From the NCBI RefSeq assembly GCF_958979055.1, contig NC_084890.1:25175616-25239615 (forward strand): 64,000 nt of DNA, written 5' to 3'. The position numbers were made by a program, and so were the translations under genes. This document shows, in pieces, positions 46,795 through 60,103 of this stretch. Within the stretch, counting starts at the first letter, position 1. Each line of letters opens with the position of its first letter. The notes beneath the pieces were generated by a model. The model did no database searches. It was not told the DNA's origin and worked only from the letters and a program-made list of their open reading frames with translations. The DNA is from Alnus glutinosa. Lineage: Eukaryota > Streptophyta > Magnoliopsida > Fagales > Betulaceae.

Positions 46795-47718
46795 CAATGC
46801 AACAAAGAATGGAACTACTACATTTGAAGACTTGATAGCAGTAGCTTGCATCCAAGTTTTTCTAACAGCCATGCGTTCAGCAAAGTGATTAGTAGCAGAT
46901 AGCACTCCAACAAAGACCTGAATCTTGCTCTTGGGTGTAGGATGGGTTTTCCACTTGTCTGAAAATTCCAATACTCATTGAGGTGAGAAACTCGGATGAG
47001 AAGTAGGGAGAGACATAGCATAAACTGAATGAACATCCACGTCTCCTTTAATTGCTAGTCCTGTTGCATCTTCAAGAGTAAACTCCTGAAGATACAGCAA
47101 AGCATTTCTGGGTTCAATACAGGGTTTATTGAAACAAAAAAGACTATGTGGAAATGCCAGAAATTTGAACAATAAACAGTATTATTATAACAAATATAGC
47201 TGTAGGAGCATGCTCCCACAAAATCTACAGATCAACAACTAACAAAGACTAGGAATGCCCAGTGGAAATGTAAATTTATAAAAACAAAAGGGAAAGTCAT
47301 AAATCAAGTTCAAGAAGTAAAATAGAAGCCATGAAGCACAACACCACAAACTAAACTGCAAGTTCTCCTCACTTTGACCAGGACCTTCTTTAGATCTCCT
47401 GGGCAAGCATTCTCCATTCATGTAGGAGAGGTAGCAAACAGATGCCATCAGTAGTAAACTTCAAAAAAATTTCCACATTACTTACTGTCCTATATGGAAA
47501 TGAAGTCAGATGCTGACCCCCAACATTGATATGGTACACATCAACGCCAGCACGTAGGGTCAGGATAAACAGTCTGCCCTCCACAAAAGGAAATGGCCAG
47601 GTCACCTCTGGCTTTCGCTCACGCCCTATAAATCGCTTAAACCATGAGGTTGTCTTGGACTCTTTTGAGTCTACAATATCATTCCGCATCCATTTTTTGC
47701 ATCTTCCATGTCCATCAA
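46795..47718 (-). pseudogene. Hydroxyproline O-galactosyltransferase-like gene fragment
   Basis: Two recognisable exons, 47486-47718 and 46795-47085, with GT-AG edges. They encode the galectin-like region of plant GT31 beta-1,3-galactosyltransferases that start arabinogalactan-protein glycans in the Golgi ([57 protein letters not shown]) and the start of the transferase domain (NHFAERMAVRKTWMQ). Directly after SFSPQ is an in-frame TGA, probably from CGA by CpG decay. I did not find the signal-anchor exon or the later catalytic exons, so this is a broken fragment. Confidence 0.8.
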
Positions 47719-48734
47719 CTGCCAAATACATAGATAAGAAACAGCTTCCAGCTCAAATGGTATTATAAAGTTGAGAGAATTAGAAGGAAAGAAAAAAAAA
47801 AATATAAGTCAAACCACATCACAATCAACCAGACCATAGGTAAATAACTAAAAGTTTATTTTCTATGGAGCATAAAAAAATTTCCTGTCCTTCCCATAAA
47901 ATTCACGTCATTAGTGCATAGCATGGTCAGGACAGTTCAGAAACAGTCAGCAAGTACTACAAACAAACTAAAATTTGAAAGATTCAAGGTGACACAGTGC
48001 ATTAACAGGGGCTCACAGAGGTTAAGCCTGGAATACCAAAATTTCAATCAATACACCAAGCTACTGAAGTTGAGTGGAAAATGGCAACTAAGGCTATAGA
48101 AAACATAATTGTTCAGACAGTGTATTTATGGTGCTTCACAGTAAATTTAAACAAAGATTATTGAATCACACTCAAAGCATGTTAACAGAGTTATTTGGCT
48201 ATTTAAACTGCCACCAAACAAACTCAACATTGTGAAATTCAAAGAAAGTAGGTCATTTATAGTAACAAACCTAATGTTAAGCCCAAGGAAGAAACAGGAT
48301 CAGTAAGACCATTCAAATGATGCTGCCCCGATCGAGCTCTTATACCACGTTAGAGACCACTAATACCAACTAGTGTATAAACCCCTATAAGGCTTGACAC
48401 ATAAACCATATTAGTCCAAATTGGTACACTCACCAATACACTAAGACGCACCACTATATAGGTTGATGTCAAGAATCTCATCAGCACAGAACAATGACAA
48501 AGCAGACGTCGGCCTGGTATGTAATTACCTGAATTTGGCAGCTCATATGTCACTCAAAGAAAGAAAAAGTTGTAATTAATATGCTAAGTTATCAAGGCTC
48601 ATGCTTTTATTCCACCTGAACCAAGTTCATAAGTCTGAAGTCAACTTCGTTGTAGAAAAAGAGATAAGAAATAATGGTGAATTGAAAATTTGACGCTTAA
48701 CAGACAGGTTATCCCTAAAAAGGTCAACATAACC
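47719..48734. other. Non-coding stretch
   Basis: No gene recognised. It could contain intron sequence of the galactosyltransferase fragment; no upstream exon was found. Confidence 0.4.
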
Positions 48735-48880
48735 TTTTTTTTTTTTTTTTGATAAGTAAGAAGATTTTATTAAAAAGCATGAGGCGCCCCTAAGTACACT
48801 GAGAATATACACAGGATCTACCAAAGCCAGCCCACAAAACAGAACTTATCAAAAGAAATAGAAAAAAAAAAAAAAAAAAA
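48735..48880 (-). mobile_element. Short LINE-tail insertion
   Basis: Minus strand: the shared LINE 3' tail (complement of 'gataagtaagaagattttatt...gcatgaggcgccccta') with poly(A) read as poly(T) at 48736-48752. Bracketed by AAGGTCAA-type flanks at 48719 and 48880. Confidence 0.65.
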
Positions 48881-49207
48881 AAGGTCAATAAGCTCCAACT
48901 CGAATGGCACTTCTTTCTTCCATAAGAACAAGGAGGAGGATGTGTCATTTATCAATTGAAAAAAAAAAAAATCAAGAAGAGAGGTAGATTAAGTCTAGGT
49001 CTAAATAAGTTTTGCAAAAGCTGAGTTCATAATCCCTTCATTGGGCATCTTGGTGTGTTCTTGCACTGTTTCAGGACAGCAAGCTTGCCTTATATCCTCT
49101 TATTCGCAGTTCTATCATTTTGTTTAAATTTATTCTGGAAATAAATGCCAGAGAAGTTGTTTTGCTGAGATCAACTAGTTTTCTGTTAAAGGCACCACCA
49201 GCAGCCC

Positions 49208-49470
49208 TTTGGGCAGCATAATATGTTCATGCTATAATTTTTTGGGTCCGCCTCCAACTCACCTCCTCCATGAGAGTAGATCTCTCTAACTCGATCACAA
49301 CCTCAGCCTTCTTTATTTTCTCCTCAACACCTAAGGCCCTTTCTTTTTCAATGACATCAAAAACACGTAACTCTTCTAGAAGGATCCTCTTCTTCCTATC
49401 TACATTGCCAAACACCTCCTCGTTCAATTTCTTCAAATCAAGTTTCAAAGCCTTAAGCTTTCAAGAGGGG
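49208..49470 (-). mobile_element. LINE ORF2 mid-region fragment
   Basis: The minus strand reads KLDLKKLNEEVFGNVDRKKRILLEEL ... LERSTLMEEVSWRRTQK in pieces, the helical linker between endonuclease and RT in plant L1 elements (pattern EVFGN ... EE.SWRQK). Short and isolated. Confidence 0.75.
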
Positions 49471-50029
49471 GATATGCGCTTATGTAACATTTGTAATTAG
49501 TATTGATAGACTTGATATGTGTGACACCCAACCTTAGTTAGCTAACCTAAATAAATGGATCAACTGAGATTCACATGAGAAATTAAAACTTTCAGGATGC
49601 TCGCATAAAAATAAATTATAAAAAATTGCCATGTGACATTTAGTGCATATTTTTGCTTGAAAGTTCATAGTTTTCATAAAAGTTTTTATTTTATTTTATG
49701 ATTTTGGTTTTAAAATATAATTTTAAAGTCTCATAATTCTGGAGACTTTAGAGGGTTTTTTTTTTTTTTTTTTGGTTTATTCTGCCCAGATATTACTAAG
49801 CTGCATGCTTCAACAACTAGGGTTTCTGGTTTTTACTTGCATAAATCTCCAATGGTGTTCTAAAATATCTACAAAACAGTAACAATACAATCATCCTTAT
49901 CATTATTCAGAAACAAATCATGTAAACTGCACAATAAATATTCATCGTTTTCTTCCATGAAAATTTTCAAAGGAAGGGAAAATTTCCCTCCACGAAAATA
50001 ATAACAAAAAAGATCACACAAGTACTAAA

Positions 50030-52286
50030 TTAACTTTAGATGGAACCTCCGGACCCAGAATTTTGAGATTTGCTCTCGCTCGATTTTAGTTGTGGATATG
50101 TACATAACCCAGCATTCACCATCACCAAAATAAGGTGTTATTTCTCCAACAATTCTCATCTTTCAAGAAGAAGACACTGCCAACAAAAAGAAAAAAGAAA
50201 AAAAGAGGCACTTCTTGACATTTTTACCTTGTCATTTATAACAAATGTCAGGTTGATCTTTTCTATTGTGACGTATTGTTGGAAATTGTCAGTTAACAAA
50301 AGAATCATTCCTGGTGTTTTACAATGTGCCAAGAATGTTCAACTTTCTTGGCATTTCATTTTATTTGCCAGGAAAATTGAAAAAAAAAAAAAAAAATTCT
50401 AGCATTACGGCAGTGGCGTTATGAGGTCAGGAGCCAAATCCTTCCTGATGTCTTAGAAACAATAGGTGATATTTGCGTTTAAAAAGCGAATCTTTCAAAC
50501 AATGGTGTAAAGAAAAGTTTAATAAATATCTCTGGCTTGTTACCTTTAGAAGCAATACTTCCATCAATCAGGTTACAAAACACCCAATATTTATCCAAGT
50601 CTAGAGACTCCTCCAACTTATATTTTGTTTGAAAACATAAAATGGAGCTATGGCTTAAAACAAGGGTAAACAATCATACAAATCTTAGTTTAATAAAGTA
50701 TCAAAAGCAAAAAAATAAAAATAAATAAACACATAAAGAGATTGTACAAAGTTCCAAGGAACAAAAAGCCCTGTGCAGCTTAACAATCAAACAAAAATGT
50801 GCTAGATATAGAAGATAACTTACATCCATCTCAAGTTCAACCAATGATGGAGCCGCCTCCAAAAAAGTAGAGGTCAGGTCCAGCAGGATTTTCCTAAATC
50901 TTACACCTAATAGCTTCAATTGCTTGAGTCTAGCTAGTAAATGTGGTTAAGTGCTTAGATATTAAATCAACCTGAAAGACAATGGAAAGAAATGATTAAC
51001 TAGAGACATGATGTTAAAAAATGATGACAAAAAGTTCAACTAAAATTTTTGCTGTGGCAATACCTGGACATATGGAGTGCACAATAATAAAGTCTCAAGT
51101 AGAGGAAAGTCTTTTGCAAGTGTGCCAAGGACATATGTCATTTGAGTTCTAGGATCAGACTTCAAAGTTCTACGATTCAAAGTCATACATAGTCAAACAG
51201 ATTGTGAACTGTTCTTTAACAAGACCTACCCAAACATCTTTACGTCGTACTCAATTGATGCAATACTTATGCCATCATGAATTTCAACTTTTTCTAAAGG
51301 CTTGCAACGAAATATCCTCAAGTGTCTCAGCCTGAGAAACCGACATCCACTAGATAATTTCAAACGAAATGGACAAGGGCATTCGCTTATACTAAACCAT
51401 TCTAAAGATGGGCAACTAGTCAAAATGTTATCCACATTCTCTTGATTTAAACTTGTCTTTTTCAATGAGAGGGATGGAAGAGAGTTCAAGCCATTGAAAT
51501 TTGCTAGAATACTCAGACTGCAAAAATTCAAAGACAAATGTTTTATCTTTGACTGTTTCTTGCTTGAGCAAATAGCCAATATGGAAATTTATAGAGCTCA
51601 TGATACAAGTCTGGCAAATGATCGTCTACCAGGTTGATGTCAAGCTTTTGGACTTGCATATCAATTGCAAATTGAATCCATTGATCAACGTTGCAACCAT
51701 GATCACTACCCAACGGATACTCAACCCTAAAAGAATCTACCTTTTTGCCGACATAGAGTTCTAGTATATGATTTGCCCATCTAACAAATCTTCCCTTTTG
51801 CTTCTGTTTCCACTGAGTATGCTGCCTTTTGAAATGGTTCAAGTCTAAAAAATGTCCAAGCATGTTTTTGGCATCTAACTAAAGGTTAGAAGAGGTCCTC
51901 CAAGGGTATCTCCATCTTTTTGAAAGGATGCTAGTAGTGGCAGCTTCCCTCAATGAGATTATTGATATTATAGAAGAAAGAATATCCACCGGCAATCTAC
52001 TAGTCATATCGGCCACCAGGGCAGTGTCAATCTATGTGCACCCAAAATAACATTAACAAAATTAACTCCTGTGCATACCAAGATTCCAAAGTAAAAGTAA
52101 GCCTTTGTTGGTAATAGAGATAAAACAATTTAGGGTGTTTATTTAATATAATATGAATACATAGAAATATATCTAGAACTTAAACTTACACCAAGCAATG
52201 TCTAGGGCTGAGATTGTGGCCACTTAAGTCTGGAAATTTGGTTTGTTGGCAACCGTTCCTCCATTATCTTGTCAATCTGATAATAA
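50030..52286 (-). pseudogene. F-box/LRR/FBD pseudogene, copy 2
   Basis: Paralogue of the gene at 31.0-34.3 kb with the same exon order. Disabling changes: TAG in the short second exon (near 52206), TAG after SSN-L in the main exon (near 51882), a one-base frameshift near 51560, a 4-bp insertion creating a stop at the start of the next exon (near 50936), and loss of most of the last exon. About 920 bp present in copy 1 (roughly 31165-32085) is replaced by ~250 bp of unrelated sequence at 50168-50420. Remaining stretches (51226-51579, 51543-51863) still read clearly as LRR sequence. Confidence 0.9.
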
Positions 52287-52325
52287 AGAGCAATGAATCT
52301 CTCGATTAGTTGGCATTGCTATAAT

Positions 52326-55300
52326 ATGAATCAATTAGGTTCTAAGAAGACAATAATAAAAATCATAACGAGACAAACAACAACAAAGATAATAACAGTA
52401 TAATAACGTTCCAAGGGTCTTATGGTGACTTGGGTAGATCAATGAATATCCTGACTATAAGTAGATGAAGGTTTGTAAAGAAAGAAGACATTCTTTGGTT
52501 ACAAGAGAGAACAAAACCAGTGTCAGAAACGTATGATTTTAAAAATAAAATAATATTAAATATATGCCTACTTTTTTTTTTTTACTAGTTGGGATGGCAC
52601 GCGCAATGCACGTGCTTGGTTCCCTGTGTTATGTATTACTATAATTGTTAAGATTATAATTTTAATATCATACATATATTATATTATAGAATAGATTTAA
52701 TATCTAGATTATTGAACAAGTATATATGGAATTTTCTTGACAAATAAAGTAAAAAACTATAAAATTAAGTAAATACGATATACCAAAAGAAAACGGAAGA
52801 GATTTAATTTAGATAGCACACATGTTGTCACTTCAAACCAAATTGTAACAACCTATAGGTACATACAATTGTAATTCCATCAAATGTTTCTTCATTATAA
52901 TGCATAATGGACCTTGAAAAGCAATGAAGTTTAGTGTAAACCATGTTGCCATGAATAGCAAAACTTAAAAAGCATACATGCATGAATTATCACCATAATA
53001 GCATATCTATTTTTATATTTCCCTTTCAACGGTCCTAATAACCTGTACATAAACACTACCAAAGCAGTCTTAAAAGACAGCAATTCCGCAGCTCCATACC
53101 TGATGTATCTCTTTTTGGTTTGACATGTTGGAGTATATTTGTGACAACCACTAAAGGAGTAATAATGCTTTCATTACCAATTAAGGACTTCATTTTCTTT
53201 ATAGGGGGGCATGAATGACGATTTCATAGACCATGTTCTTCTCTCAAAACCACCACCAACTTGCATGTGCAACAACTCTGGTGAAGACCCACAGGTGTAC
53301 TCCCTTGTAGCTTGTGAACCAAATGCATGCTAGTAGTATTAAATATCTGTTAACCAAACCGAAACAATAAATCAATTTGCTAAAATAGTCACGGTTCTTG
53401 GGAAAAAAAAAAAAGAAAAAAAAAAGAGGATATTTCCATCAAGCTGTCAGTATTTGTTTTCTTTTTTTCTCCCCAGCCTAAAGAGGCATGCCCTTATCTT
53501 AAATTCCACAAAGCTCGGCTATCAAATATTGAAACTATCATCATTCATAATAATGAAACAATAATCAATTAGACATATACATTAGTTTCCAATCTACTAA
53601 AATAAAAAATACAAATAAACCTCCATTTCCTTGAAACAGTAAAAAAAAAAAAAATCGTTCGGGGAACTTGCAAAAGAAGCAACATTTCCATTTAAAGCAG
53701 ACGTATTTGGTGCCTTGTTCATCTACAGTATACGATTGTTCTCTTTTTGTGCAAAGTTAGTAACTTGGTAGTAAAAATCAAGCGGCAAAAGAAAAAGGAG
53801 CAATAGTGCGTAATTCAATAAACCAAAAGCAATAAATGCAAAAATACGCAGATATTCAACAATATAGTTAGGACTTACATCTTTAGAAGGAATCAAGACA
53901 TTTTCAATAAATCGGAGTAGAATTGATGATAAATATTAGGATAGAAAAAGAGAAATAAAAATGAAGTTTACTATCATATGATTGACTGCCAAAAATAGAG
54001 AAACAAATTAAAACCCAACCCTTTAGTACAGCAGACAATGAATTTCTACATTTAAAATGTAAGCGAAATTCTTTTGTATAGTGACCTCTTGTTGTGCTGT
54101 ACGTTTGAACTTCTCTATTTGCTTAGTTAAGTGAATCTTCTTCTGTACATACCTAAAAAGAAAAGAGAGTACATAATCAACAAAACAAAAGCTAAAAACA
54201 CAGCTTTAAGCAAGTTACTGACTCTGGATAGGAAATCGCTCATACAATCAAACACAAAAACCTTGAATACTTAGTTTTCCTTTCCTGGGAAGTCAATTCC
54301 CTCGATGTGAATTATGAATTATGATAACGACGCATTCAATCATTATCAATCAAACAAATTTGTTTCCGGAACTGGGTTATTGAAAATTATCTTGTGGGTT
54401 GATTTGTTCTCAGCAAAAAAATAGTGAGCCTTCAATGTTCTAACTGATTAGAACCACATAATTAATTAATTAAATTAAATTAAAGAAACAAACTGGGTCA
54501 GAAGCTAGGGGAACACAATATTACCAGCACCAATCTGGAAATCATTTTGTAATTGCAATGAGGTAACCTTCTCAGGAATAAGAATATTCAGTAGCTAAGA
54601 GATCATTACCTTTCAACGCTAAAATTACTCCATAATGGCCGCAAAGAGCCAAATGGTCTCTTTTGATTATCCATAAAACTCAGTTAATAATAGTCTCCAC
54701 AAATACTAAATCAAATCCTAAATTAAATGCCTAATGAAACAAAAAGAAACAAGCAAAACGAATAATCCAAGTCATTAGCAAAAAACTGGAGCTGTGTTTT
54801 TGTTTGGGGGGGTGGGGCAGAGTTACAAAATTTCTCTGAAACATATACGCAGTGAAGTTCAATCGTTTTGCTCCACCCTATGGGTAATTGAATGCTTACA
54901 GCTGGTAATTACAAGTAGTTACAAATTTACAGCAATAAACAGTCCTGAACAGTATCTTAATAGCATACAACACGCATATAGATAATGAAATTGGCGCAGT
55001 GAAATATAACATGCATATAGATAACAGAACCACATAACAGGAATAGTGATTGTCAATCAGAACTCTTCTGTTTCCTTCACACAAGATTGGTAATAATTTT
55101 ACAAATATCCTAAGAAGTATTAACAAAACTTACATTGAAACTGGAGTTGGCTGCACAAGAACTTTATCAAGCTACAACAGTATCGGCAAAAGAAAAAGAA
55201 AAGAAAAAAAAAAAAGGGTCATTATTAATCAAGTGTGCCAAGGCTAATCTAAAGTCACAAATGATAGCCAAAGAACCAATTGCCAGTCCTAAGGACCCTC

Positions 55301-55778
55301 ATTACAGATATTTAGAAGTCACGCAGTAAAAGAAAAGATTAAAACTAATTTATATTTCTTATCAACAAAAAAAAAAAAAACTAATTTATATTTGTAGAAA
55401 TAATGTGCCTCATATAAAACCTATTGAGAATAACCTTTCAGGCTTAGAGAATTCCTATATGAAGGAGAACCCACGTGATTAAATGCTTAATGATCTTTAC
55501 ATGTAAACTCCAAACAAATGCCACTTTCCAGGCTTCTTCCCTCTAGCTACATATGCATGCCAGATTCTGTTGAAGATACAAAATTGAAAGAAGAAAAAAA
55601 TCAATTATTCTAGCACGTCATATATTATTTGGACACCAATTTTTCGGTAATATTACTAATGCCAAATGCTCAAACATTTGAAGCAGTAATTACTTAGAAA
55701 ATGAAATACCAGCACATAGAATCTCAGTGCAATGACGTAAAAAATACATGAAGAAAGCAAATCACAACTGTAAATACC
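52326..55778. other. Gene-free interval
   Basis: About 3.4 kb of AT-rich DNA with no recognisable exon on either strand. It may be intron or 3' flank of the PRP40C-like fragment. Short ORFs here are compositional. Confidence 0.4.
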
Positions 55779-55846
55779 TTCCCTCTAAAGCGAAACCATG
55801 GGGATGCCAATACCAGGAGGAGGTAATTTTGTCTGCATCTTCAAAG

Positions 55847-56403
55847 TGTTATGCATCCGACTGAGGGAGCTGGGTGTAAGGTTCGGACAAGGGTACCTTG
55901 ATACCAGGGCTCAAGGTACCTTTGTAGGGCTGCCACGCGGTTCTCCTACAGGAACAGGAATGGATGTGGACACCAGCTGCATAAGGGCATTAGAGTCATT
56001 ATGTTTATATGTATGGGTCTTGTTGTAATTTCCTGTATTACCTTTAATGTCCTAAGACGGTTCTAGGGTATTCTGGAACGTGCTAAGTGGGTTGTAGAGA
56101 GCGAACTTAGTGGGTCAGTGGGTCAGTTAATCTTAGTGGGTCAGTTGGGTTGGTTAATCTTAGTGGGTCAGTTATTATGTAGTGGGTTCGGTCATTACTG
56201 GCAATTCCCAATTGCTTTGTTGTGCTACATGATTTAAACCAGAGAAGTGGAAATGAAGGATATTTTTTGGGAGGTTAATCATATTACCATGTGTTTATGA
56301 GTTAAACTTGGAAGTTTTAAAACATCTAAGCCGAGTGCTTGAGTGTGAAGGACTAGCCCTTCGAAGTGCTAATTTTACTTAAATAATAACTGGGCACGTA
56401 ATA
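55847..56403 (+). repeat. 5' LTR of the gypsy element
   Basis: 557 bp, TG...TA (the final CA has become TA). About 60 bp longer than the 3' LTR because of an extra tandem 'cttagtgggtcagt' motif near 56108-56175. By eye roughly one position in ten differs from the 3' LTR over the first 180 bp, so the insertion is not recent. Confidence 0.9.
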
Positions 56404-56405
56404 AG

Positions 56406-56417
56406 TGGTATCAGAGC
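56406..56417 (+). other. Primer-binding site (tRNA-Met type)
   Basis: TGGTATCAGAGC, two bases after the 5' LTR, complementary to the 3' end of initiator tRNA-Met. Confidence 0.9.
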
Positions 56418-56432
56418 CGCGTTCCTGTGACC

Positions 56433-57371
56433 ATGGCTAAAGATACTCTTACATCTCAACTGGCGGAGGCTCTCACTAAGCTGAGAGAGGAGTGCAGAGC
56501 TGAGAGTCAGAAGTTAACCCAACTTTCTGATTCCTTCAGCACACAAAGTCAAAAGTTAACCCAACTTTCTGATTCTGTCAACATACAACAGGAGACTATC
56601 AACAAACTTCAAGCAGACAACAAGGCATTTCAAAGCCGAACGGAGGAGAATTTGCATGTGATTATGGAAGCATTGGCAATCAAAGCACCCAAACAGAATC
56701 CTGAAGGGGTGATGGTACAGGGAGAAACAAGTGGGGAAAATAGCCCTAACATACCTCCAATCACAGGAGGAGAAGGAGTCATATCGGGATCAAGTGGTTC
56801 TTTTATTCGATCAGCCCATGAGGGAGCAGGAATCAATCCCAGATCGGTCAACTTGGATTTCCCCAAGTTTGACGGAAACGACCCAACTAATTGGGTTCTT
56901 AAGGCCCAGCAGTTCTTTGTATATGGGCAAGTACTAGACAATCAGAGGGTCCTAATAGCCTATTTCCACATGGAAGAAAAGGCTTTGCAGTGGTATAACT
57001 GGCTAATGGAGTCAGGGTCAATCCGGAGTTGGGAGGAATTTGTAGTGGCTCTGAAAATCAGGTTCGCCCTTTCGGACTATGATGACCCCATAGGAGCATT
57101 TGCAAAATTGCAGCAAACTTCGACTGTGGATGAGTACCAGTCCCAGTTTGAGGTGCTGTCCAACAGAATTCCAGGCTTGATAGAGTATTTTCGGGTGAGC
57201 TCTTTCGTCAGCGGACTCAAGGAGGAGGTGAGAATTATGGTAACAATGCTCAAACCCACGACCCTCCCAAATGCTTTTGGGTTGGCCCGATTTCAAGTCC
57301 CAAAATTGGTCTTCCAACTCATTCTACCCGCGATTGCCCACCCCATCAAATACCAACAAACCTACCCATAA
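56433..57371 (+). pseudogene. gag region of the gypsy element
   Basis: Starts MAKDTLTSQ at the ATG 56433. An N-terminal coiled-coil-like stretch with a duplicated SQKLTQLSDS motif is followed by a typical gypsy capsid-type segment (FPKFDGNDPTNWVLKAQQFF; a stretch with EEKALQWYNWL). The frame is lost around 57290, after which the downstream frame carries the zinc knuckle. Structural protein of the retrotransposon particle. Confidence 0.85.
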
Positions 57372-58086
57372 CCAACCAACCACCAATCAATTTTCCAACC
57401 CCTACCCAAACCGAAACACTACCTATCCTTACTCCGGAAACACCATTCAGAAACCTACCCTACCCATAAGGAGGATTTCTCCTAGTCAAATGCAAGAGAG
57501 AAGGGAGAAAGGATTGTGCTATTATTGTGATGAGAAATATCAAGATGGGCATAAGTGCAATAAACCAAGATTGCTTGTTCTGGAAGGAATGGAGTGGGAA
57601 GAGAAGGAAGAAACAGTGGAGGAAGAGTTGCTGGAATTCCAGGGAGTACAAGCTCCAGGTGAAGCGGAAGAGGGGGAGTTGCTCAGCATCTCCTTAAATG
57701 CCTTAGCAGGAACTCCAACTCCCCGCACAATGAGGTTGATGGGAAGCATTGGTTTGGTGGAAGTGGTTATTCTAATTGATACCGGAAGTACCCACAGTTT
57801 TGTGGATCCCAATGTAGCCAGAAAAGCCCAACTGCTAGCTGATGAAAAGGGACAGCTGACAATGATGGTAGCGGATGGGGCTACCCTTTCTTGCCAAGGT
57901 CAATGTAAGGTAGTGTCCATTCTACTACAGGGTTGTAAATTTTCTGCTACTCTATACCTCCTAACTCTGGGGGGTTGTGATGTGGTCCTAGGAGTTGACT
58001 GGCTGAGGTGTCTCGGACCTATTTTATGGGATTTTGGGACCCTCACCATGAAATTTCCCTATAACCATCGAGAAGTAACCTTATAA
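57271..58086 (+). pseudogene. gag C-terminus and aspartic protease of the gypsy element
   Basis: The reading frame is offset from gag. It contains a CCHC zinc knuckle (CYYCDEKYQDGHKC, ~57517-57560) and a retroviral-type aspartic protease active site (LIDTGSTHSFVD, ~57772-57807). It ends at TAA 58084-58086, but the same frame continues immediately into RT, so the stop is an acquired nonsense change or requires readthrough. Confidence 0.85.
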
Positions 58087-58089
58087 GGG

Positions 58090-59190
58090 ATGTCACCAGC
58101 TCCTGAATTGCTGGATGCAAGAGAGACAATGCCCAAGTCCACGGGAGCTAGCTACAAAGGTGTGTGGGTACAGCTTATGGAGATTACAGCAGATCGGCCC
58201 AGGATCATGTTACACCCGGCTGTCCAAGAGCTTATTGAAGGGTACCCAGAGGTTTTTAAGGAGCCAGAAGAACTACCGCCATCCAGGAGCCATGACCATC
58301 AAATTCCCCTTAAGGATGAGGCTAAACCTACATGTGCGAGGCCCTATCGCTATCCTTACTATCAAAAGGGGGAAATTGAGAAGTTAGTCCAAGAGATGCT
58401 GAGTTCGGGAGTCATTCGTCCTAGCCAAAGTCCGTACTCGTCACCAGTGTTACTTATGAGGAAGGAAGATGGGAGTTGGAGGATGTGCGTGGACTATAGG
58501 GTGCTCAACCAAGACACCATTAAGGATAAATATCCTATTCCCAGTATAGATGAACTGCTGGATGAGTTACATGGGGCAGTGATATTTTCTAAATTAGACC
58601 TACGATCCGGTTATCACCAAATCCGGATGAAACCAGAGGATGTGCCCAAGACTACCTTCCGGACACATGAAGGGCACTACGAATTTCTTGTAATGCCCTT
58701 CGGGAACCAATGCACCTCTACTTTCCAAGGATTGATGAACGAGGTATTTCGACCCTATCTCAGAAAATTTGTATTAGTTTTCTTTGACGATATCTTAATT
58801 TATAGTCTGAACCATAAGGAACATCTAAAGCATTTAAAGCTTGTACTTGAGGTTTTAAAGGAACATCAGTTATATGCTAAGGCCTCAAAATGTAAATTTG
58901 GGAGTTTGGAGGTAGATTACTTAGGCCATGTTCTGTCAGAAGAAGGAGTGAAGGTTGACCCTGCTAAGATTGTGGCTATGAAGAATTGGCCAAATCCTCG
59001 AACTCCCAAGGCCTTGAGAGGATTTCTGGGTCTAACCGGGTATTATAGAAAGTTTGTTAAGGGCTATGAAGGAGTGGCAGCACCCTTAACGGCACTTTTG
59101 AAGAAAAATTCATTCGGATGGAATGCTAGTGCTGAAGAGGCTTTTCGAAGTCTTAAAGAATTAATGTCCACCCCACCAGTGTTGGGTTAA
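58090..59190 (+). pseudogene. Reverse transcriptase of the gypsy element
   Basis: Complete RT palm and fingers: MCVDYRVLN, KLDLRSGYHQI, FLVMPFG and the catalytic FFDDILIYS (~58777-58806), then FLGLTGYYRKF. The frame is interrupted by TAA at 59188, at the start of RNase H. Confidence 0.9.
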
Positions 59191-59247
59191 CCCGATTTCA
59201 CTAAAAGATTCATAGTAGAATGTGATGCTTCAGGGGCGGGTATAGGA

Positions 59248-60033
59248 GTGGTGTTAATGCAGGAGGGGAGACCTCTAGCATTTTTAAGCCAAGGGTTGAA
59301 AGGGAAGAGCTTATTCTTATCCACGTATGAAAAAGAATTGTTGGCATTGGTTATGGCAATTAGGAAGTGGAGGCATTATTTATTAGGGCAGACTTTTGTA
59401 GTTCGTACTGATCAACATGCCCTTAAATATTTACTAGAGCGGAGAATAGGAATACCCGCCTTGCAGAAATGGGTCTCTAAGCTCCTAGGATATGACTTCA
59501 CTGTAGAATACAAAAGAAGGAGGGAGAACAAAGCTGCAGATGCCCTATCTAGGGTGCCATTTGGGGAAATAGAAGCTAGTGATGCAGGAACTATGGATGA
59601 AACAGATAATGAAGCAGGTACTCATGCAGAATCAATAGCAGAAATAGATGCTGATGCAGAAAATGCTAAACTAGAAACAAAGGCCACAGTACAGTCTAAT
59701 TCAGCAGAGCCACACATCAACAGAGAAACAGATGCAGCAAATCAACCAGACATACCCCAATCACAATTGCAAGCAATTAGCACAATCAGAGCAGACCGGT
59801 TAGAAGAGCTCAGAAAGACTTATCCAGAAGATCCCATGTTACGGGAGCTACTCCTTCAACTCCAGGAAGGAGCCCTCAATCCAACCAAATTCAACGTGCA
59901 GAATGGACTCATCTTCTACAAGGGGAGACTACATTTGGGCTCCTTGGTGCCAATCCAGCAGCAGATCCTGCACCAGTTTCACAGCAGTCCATTAGCTAGT
60001 ACATGGGGAACCAAAAGACCTATTCAAAGGTGA
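59248..60033 (+). pseudogene. RNase H and integrase N-terminus of the gypsy element
   Basis: Same frame as RT after the stop. RNase H motifs: ECDASG just before 59248, LSTYEKELLAL, RTDQHALKYLL, NKAADALSR. An acidic spacer follows, then the start of the integrase region; a frameshift near 60030 disrupts the zinc-binding N-terminal part of integrase. Confidence 0.88.
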
Positions 60034-60103
60034 AGAGGGAGTTCTACTGGCCTGGAATGAAGAAAGATACATCCGAGGAAGTGACATATGCCAAAGGAAC
60101 AAG

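Larger units (their letters stand above)
40537..52325. repeat. Segmental duplication, copy 2 (expanded)
   Basis: Homology to copy 1 runs from about 40537 to 42080 (inhibitor gene) and from about 49550 to 52325 (F-box). The 7.5 kb between is not shared and contains an hAT-like element, LINE pieces and a galactosyltransferase-like pseudogene. Confidence 0.7.
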
